From: Chloroflexota bacterium | GTDB lineage: Bacteria; Chloroflexota; Dehalococcoidia; Lucifugimonadales; UBA3495 | Direction: 5' to 3' | DNA: 8,609 bases | NCBI GenBank assembly: GCA_022562335.1 | Contig: JADFPM010000109.1 | Coordinates: 1 to 8,609 of the forward strand | Shown here: positions 5,650-8,609 of the stretch, piece by piece | How positions within the stretch are numbered: the first letter of the stretch is position 1 | Layout: each line of letters begins with the position of its first letter | The notes under the pieces: model-generated | Told to the model about the DNA's origin: nothing | Databases searched by the model: none | What the model saw: only the letters and a program-made list of their open reading frames with translations | Program-made: the position numbers and the translations under genes

Positions 5650-6102
5650 GTGGTAGATGCCCAGAAAGTGAAACGCTCCGTCGCTCTAGCGGTATTTGGC
5701 GGCAATGGCGGCAGCAAAGTCATCTTGGTGCGCCGTCCGATCGATGACGACGATTTTCCAGGCATGTGGGGTTTGCCCGCCGCTTCCTGCCGGGACGCGG
5801 AGACGCCGGAACAGGCCGCCCAGCGGGTGGGGATGCACAAATTGGGCGTGCCGTTGGCGTTGGGGGACGTCTTGGCCCAGGGGCAACAACAACGGCCCAG
5901 CTATCTTTTGAAGATGACGCTTTTCCAGGCCCAGTTGGACGGCCAAGAGCCGCGGTTGCCCCCCGATCATGGGGATCACGGTCATCCCGAGGCCGGAGGT
6001 TCGACTTTGTATACTGGCTGGCGCTGGGGAGAGCCCCGCGAGTTGCAAGATTCGGCCCGGGAGGGTTCGCTATGCAGCCGGTTATTGCTGGGAAAAGGGT
6101 AG
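5650..6102 (+). CDS. Nudix-fold protein with degenerate catalytic box
   Basis: Nudix proteins normally hydrolyse nucleoside diphosphates linked to another group. This 150-residue protein shows the fold: KRSVALAVFGGNGGSKVILV, then FPGMWGLPAASC where active members read WxLPGG, and a C-terminal YTGWRWGEPREL. The box is eroded. Relative to GX5EX7REUXEEXGU the leading G is Ala, the first Glu is kept (E51), R59 is kept, but the next Glu is V60 and the EE pair is H63-K64. The metal-binding glutamates are therefore missing, which argues against normal hydrolase activity. No frameshift is seen and the frame runs cleanly to TAG. The start is uncertain: GTG 5650 (chosen) or TTG 5641, neither with a Shine-Dalgarno. 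It lies 19 bp before thiI. A binding or sensor role is possible but unproven. Confidence 0.75.
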   Translation: MVDAQKVKRSVALAVFGGNGGSKVILVRRPIDDDDFPGMWGLPAASCRDAETPEQAAQRVGMHKLGVPLALGDVLAQGQQQRPSYLLKMTLFQAQLDGQEPRLPPDHGDHGHPEAGGSTLYTGWRWGEPRELQDSAREGSLCSRLLLGKG

Positions 6103-6121
6103 GATAGGCCACGCTGTACCG

Positions 6122-7312
6122 ATGAAAACATGCGCCATCGTCAAGACCCACGAGATAGCCTTGAAGGGCAGAAACCGTCCCTGGTTCATGCGGCGTCTGG
6201 CCGACAACCTTCGCCGCGCCACCCAGGGGGCCGGGGTCGAAGAGGTGTGGCAGGGCCAGATGTTGATAGGCCTGACCCTGGCCGAAGACGTCGACTGGCA
6301 ACTGGTCAGAGAGCGGGTGAAGGACTGTTTCGGAGTGGCCAAGTTCTTCCAGGCTTACCGGCTGCCCCACGATCTGGACCAGGTGAAGGAAATCCTTCCT
6401 TCGCTGCTGGAGAGCCACAGCTACGAATCGTTTCGCATCACCGCCAACCGGGCCGATAAACGGTTCCCAATCAGGTCCGACGAGATCAACCGGGACCTGG
6501 GCGCCTTCGTCCAAGAACTTTCCGGCGCCAGGGTGGACCTGACCAACCCGGACCTTGAGATCTTCATCGACGTGCTGCCCAAGGAGATACTGGTATATTT
6601 CGACGAGGTAAAGGCCCTGGGAGGGCTTCCCGTGGGGTCAAGCGGCCCGGTGGCGGCCATGTTGTCCGGGGGGATCGATTCCCCGGTGGCCGCGTGGAAC
6701 ATGATGAAGCGGGGCTGTCACGCTCATTTCGTCCACTTCCACAGCTATCCCCTGGTGGACAACTCTTCCATGGAAAAGGCGGCGGAGTTGGCCCAAATGC
6801 TCACGCGGTTCCAGTACAAGTCCGATCTGTCTCTGGTCCCGTTGGCCGAGATCCAGAAACAGATCATCGTCTCCACGCCGCCGGCCTACCGGATAATCCT
6901 GTACCGGCGGTTCATGGTCCGGATCACCGAGATATTGGCCCGGCGCATGGGGGCAAAGGCCATCGTCACCGGGGAGAGTTGCGGGCAGGTCAGCTCCCAG
7001 ACGTTGGAGAATATCGCGGCCGTGGATCAGGTGGCGGGGATCCCCATCCTGAGACCGCTTATCGGTACCAACAAAGAAGAGATAATCAACGCCGCCAAGA
7101 TCCTGGGGACCTTCCCAGTTTCGATCCAACCAGATCAGGACTGCTGCACCCTTTTCGTGCCCAAGCATCCGGTGATCAGGGCCGACCCTTCCATGGTTGC
7201 CAAGCTGGAATCGACGCTGCCGGTGGACGAGTTGGTCCGGCAGGCAGTGGAGAATACCCAGGTCAAGAACTTCTCCTTTTCGGACATGTTGACGGCCGCC
7301 GCCGCTGGGTGA
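6122..7312 (+). CDS. thiI: tRNA 4-thiouridine / thiazole sulfurtransferase ThiI (rhodanese-less form)
   Basis: ThiI adenylates U8 of tRNA and inserts sulfur to make 4-thiouridine, and in many bacteria also supplies sulfur for the thiamine thiazole. The 396-residue length equals the core form. Residues 1-60 are the ferredoxin-like domain (CAIVKTHEIALKGRNRPWF), followed by a THUMP domain to about 165 (SFRITANRADKRFPIRS, DLEIFIDVLPKEILVYF). The ATP-pyrophosphatase domain has the PP-loop SGGIDSP at 182-188, HFHSYP and TGESCGQVSSQT. A conserved cysteine region lies at QDCCTLFVPKHP (C341-C342). There is no C-terminal rhodanese domain as in E. coli, so the sulfur carrier must come from elsewhere, such as a cysteine desulfurase. 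ATG 6122 matches the family N-terminus; upstream AGGATAGG is weakly placed. It probably shares a transcript with the Nudix gene. Confidence 0.97.
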   Translation: MKTCAIVKTHEIALKGRNRPWFMRRLADNLRRATQGAGVEEVWQGQMLIGLTLAEDVDWQLVRERVKDCFGVAKFFQAYRLPHDLDQVKEILPSLLESHSYESFRITANRADKRFPIRSDEINRDLGAFVQELSGARVDLTNPDLEIFIDVLPKEILVYFDEVKALGGLPVGSSGPVAAMLSGGIDSPVAAWNMMKRGCHAHFVHFHSYPLVDNSSMEKAAELAQMLTRFQYKSDLSLVPLAEIQKQIIVSTPPAYRIILYRRFMVRITEILARRMGAKAIVTGESCGQVSSQTLENIAAVDQVAGIPILRPLIGTNKEEIINAAKILGTFPVSIQPDQDCCTLFVPKHPVIRADPSMVAKLESTLPVDELVRQAVENTQVKNFSFSDMLTAAAAG

Positions 7313-7354
7313 CGGCAACGAGAATTACCGTCACGGCTACAGGTTGAATAGGCC

Positions 7355-8437
7355 ATGACCTCGCCCCAAATCGACGGCGCGCTCCCTCCGGTGTCCCCCC
7401 GCCAACGCGAACTTGTCTTGGGCGGCCTGCTAAAGGCGGTTTCCAGGTCTTTTTACCTCACCCTCAGGGTCCTTCCCAAGGACCTGCGCGAGCCCGTGGG
7501 ATTGGCTTATCTGCTGGCCAGGGCGGCCGACACGATCGCGGACACCCGGCTTCTGCCTTCGGCGGACCGGTTGGAACACCTTCAGACCTTCCGTGACCAG
7601 GTGACCGGTCCGGCGCGGCTTTCCGCGCTGCACCGGTTGGGGAACGTTTTGACCAGCCAGCGGTCCATCCCGGCGGAACGGACGCTGCTATCCTCGTTGC
7701 CGGAAGCATTCTCCCTGTTGGAAGGTCTCTCCGAAGGCGATGGCCGCCGCGTCCGCTGGGTGCTGCAGGAGTTGATGGCCGGTATGGAATTCGATCTGGC
7801 CAATTTTCCAGGTGAGGATTCGGGGAAGATCGGGACCATCGAAAACGACGCCATATTGGACGGATACGCCTACCAGGTGGCGGGATGCGTGGGCCGGTTC
7901 TGGACCGAGATATCTATGGACCGCGTCTCTCGGCTGGATGGCTGGGACCCCGAGAAGATGGCGGCGCTGGGGGTACGGTTTGGCAAGGCGTTGCAGCTGA
8001 CCAACGTCCTGCGCGACGTGCCCAAGGATTTACGGATAGGCCGGTGCTACCTGCCCCTGGATCAATTAGACCGGATTGGGGTGGCGCCGGACCAGTTATT
8101 GGACCCGCAGACCGGTCCAAAGGCCCGGCCGGTGCTGCTGGCCGGGATCGAAACTGCCCTGGGGCATTACTCCGCGGCCGAGGAGTACATATTGGCCATA
8201 CCGAGAAGATGCCTCCGGTTGCGTTTGGCGGCCCTGTGGCCGGTCCTCATCGGCCTGGGCACCCTGTCCCGGTTGGCCCGCAACCAACGTTGGCTGGACC
8301 CGGAAACCCCCTCCCGGGTGAGCAGGCGATGGGTCTACGCCATGATGGCGCTGTCGTTTCTCGCCGTGAATTCGAACCTGGCGTTGCGCGCCTGGATCGG
8401 CCGCCTGCGCCGGAATGTCGAGGCCGGTATCTCTTGA
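7355..8437 (+). CDS. Squalene/phytoene synthase family prenyltransferase (squalene synthase-like)
   Basis: Enzymes of this family join two prenyl diphosphates head-to-head to give squalene, dehydrosqualene or phytoene. The 360-residue protein has the expected N-terminal SRSFYLTLRVLP and YLLARAADTIADT. The first Asp motif DTIAD is at 59-63. The second Asp motif is LRDVPKD with D221 and D225, within QLTNVLRDVPKDLRIGRCYL. DTxxD resembles squalene synthase, whereas NVLRDxxxD with GRCYLP resembles dehydrosqualene/phytoene synthases, so the product cannot be named. Two hydrophobic stretches near the C-terminus (about 288-306, LAALWPVLIGLGTLSRLA; and 327-344, VYAMMALSFLAVNSNLAL) suggest membrane association, as in squalene synthase. 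ATG 7355 lies 42 bp after thiI, with only a weak ribosome site. No other isoprenoid gene is in view. Confidence 0.9.
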   Translation: MTSPQIDGALPPVSPRQRELVLGGLLKAVSRSFYLTLRVLPKDLREPVGLAYLLARAADTIADTRLLPSADRLEHLQTFRDQVTGPARLSALHRLGNVLTSQRSIPAERTLLSSLPEAFSLLEGLSEGDGRRVRWVLQELMAGMEFDLANFPGEDSGKIGTIENDAILDGYAYQVAGCVGRFWTEISMDRVSRLDGWDPEKMAALGVRFGKALQLTNVLRDVPKDLRIGRCYLPLDQLDRIGVAPDQLLDPQTGPKARPVLLAGIETALGHYSAAEEYILAIPRRCLRLRLAALWPVLIGLGTLSRLARNQRWLDPETPSRVSRRWVYAMMALSFLAVNSNLALRAWIGRLRRNVEAGIS

Positions 8438-8447
8438 GCCCGATTTC

Positions 8448-8475
8448 TTGACCGTCTTGCCAAATCATGTACTAT
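8448..8475 (+). promoter_or_regulatory. Promoter of the right-edge gene
   Basis: TTGACC (-35, 5/6, 8448-8453) is followed after 16 bp by TACTAT (-10, 4/6, 8470-8475). Transcription would start near 8482, about 40 nt before the ATG at 8523. It begins 11 bases after the synthase stop codon, so the last gene is probably a separate transcription unit. Confidence 0.5.
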
Positions 8476-8522
8476 AGGCCCGTTGCGAGGCTAGCTGCGA
8501 ACCCAGCGGGAGAGGAGTCGAC

Positions 8523-8609
8523 ATGCCCACATACATAAGGGTATTTACCGGTGATGACGGTTTGTCCCACATTGAGGAGTCCGTGCTGCCATTTGTGGCC
8601 TTTTTAGAT
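8523..8609 (+). CDS. Unrecognised protein, N-terminal 29 residues only
   Basis: ATG 8523 is preceded five bases away by a clear Shine-Dalgarno, AGGAG (8513-8517), inside a purine-rich GGGAGAGGAG. The frame stays open for 29 codons to the window edge. The visible peptide starts MPTYIRVFTGDDGLSHIEES. The TGDDGLSHIEE segment recalls the N-termini of some small cupin-type proteins, but this is a faint resemblance and too little is visible to assign a family. The initiation signals and own promoter make it a likely real gene. Confidence 0.75.
   Translation, partial: MPTYIRVFTGDDGLSHIEESVLPFVAFLD

Noticed and set aside
4488..5840. 450-codon open frame on the minus strand opposite dnaA
   Set aside because: It is antisense to an unmistakable DnaA and runs through the non-coding repeats. 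Long antisense frames are common in GC-rich genes and it shows no recognisable domain.
5720..6514. 264-codon open frame on the minus strand
   Set aside because: It is antisense to the Nudix and thiI genes, with low-complexity Arg/Pro/Ser composition at its end and no motif.
6638..7318. 226-codon minus-strand frame opposite thiI
   Set aside because: It is a shadow of the ThiI PP-loop region, which is clearly coding on the plus strand.

Overview
The window reads as chromosomal DNA of a GC-rich free-living bacterium. A Chloroflexota lineage (Dehalococcoidia/SAR202-like) is my best guess. It rests on TTG starts, a TIR-bounded palindromic element of a kind I associate with those genomes, and the general look of the proteins. 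No rRNA or clade marker was available, so this is inference only.

Left arm (minus strand, 3343 down to 1): a three-gene cluster for a 2-oxoacid dehydrogenase complex, in the order E1-alpha, E1-beta, E2. E2 runs off the left edge and no E3 is seen. A strong sigma70-type promoter lies upstream of E1-alpha. A 129-bp palindromic, MITE-like element sits between E1-beta and E2. E1-alpha carries an unusual Lys/Pro/Ala repeat tail encoded by 15-bp tandem repeats.

Centre (3344-5649): a 652-bp divergent intergenic region, then dnaA on the plus strand. After dnaA comes a 268-bp non-coding stretch with three DnaA-box-like motifs spaced exactly 21 bp apart in one orientation, each lying in a potential stem-loop. 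This is the most interesting non-coding signal here and a candidate oriC or DnaA-regulatory site. The first motif lies in the loop of the likely dnaA terminator.

Right arm (plus strand, 5650-8609): a Nudix-fold protein lacking the catalytic REUxEE glutamates, then thiI (tRNA 4-thiouridine/thiazole sulfur transfer, without a rhodanese domain), then a squalene/phytoene synthase family enzyme. These three are closely spaced (19 and 42 bp) and may be co-transcribed. A new promoter and a good Shine-Dalgarno then precede an unrecognised gene cut by the right edge.

Transcription diverges on either side of 3344-3995, as expected for genes pointing away from an origin. No RNA genes, CRISPR arrays, transposases or phage genes were found.
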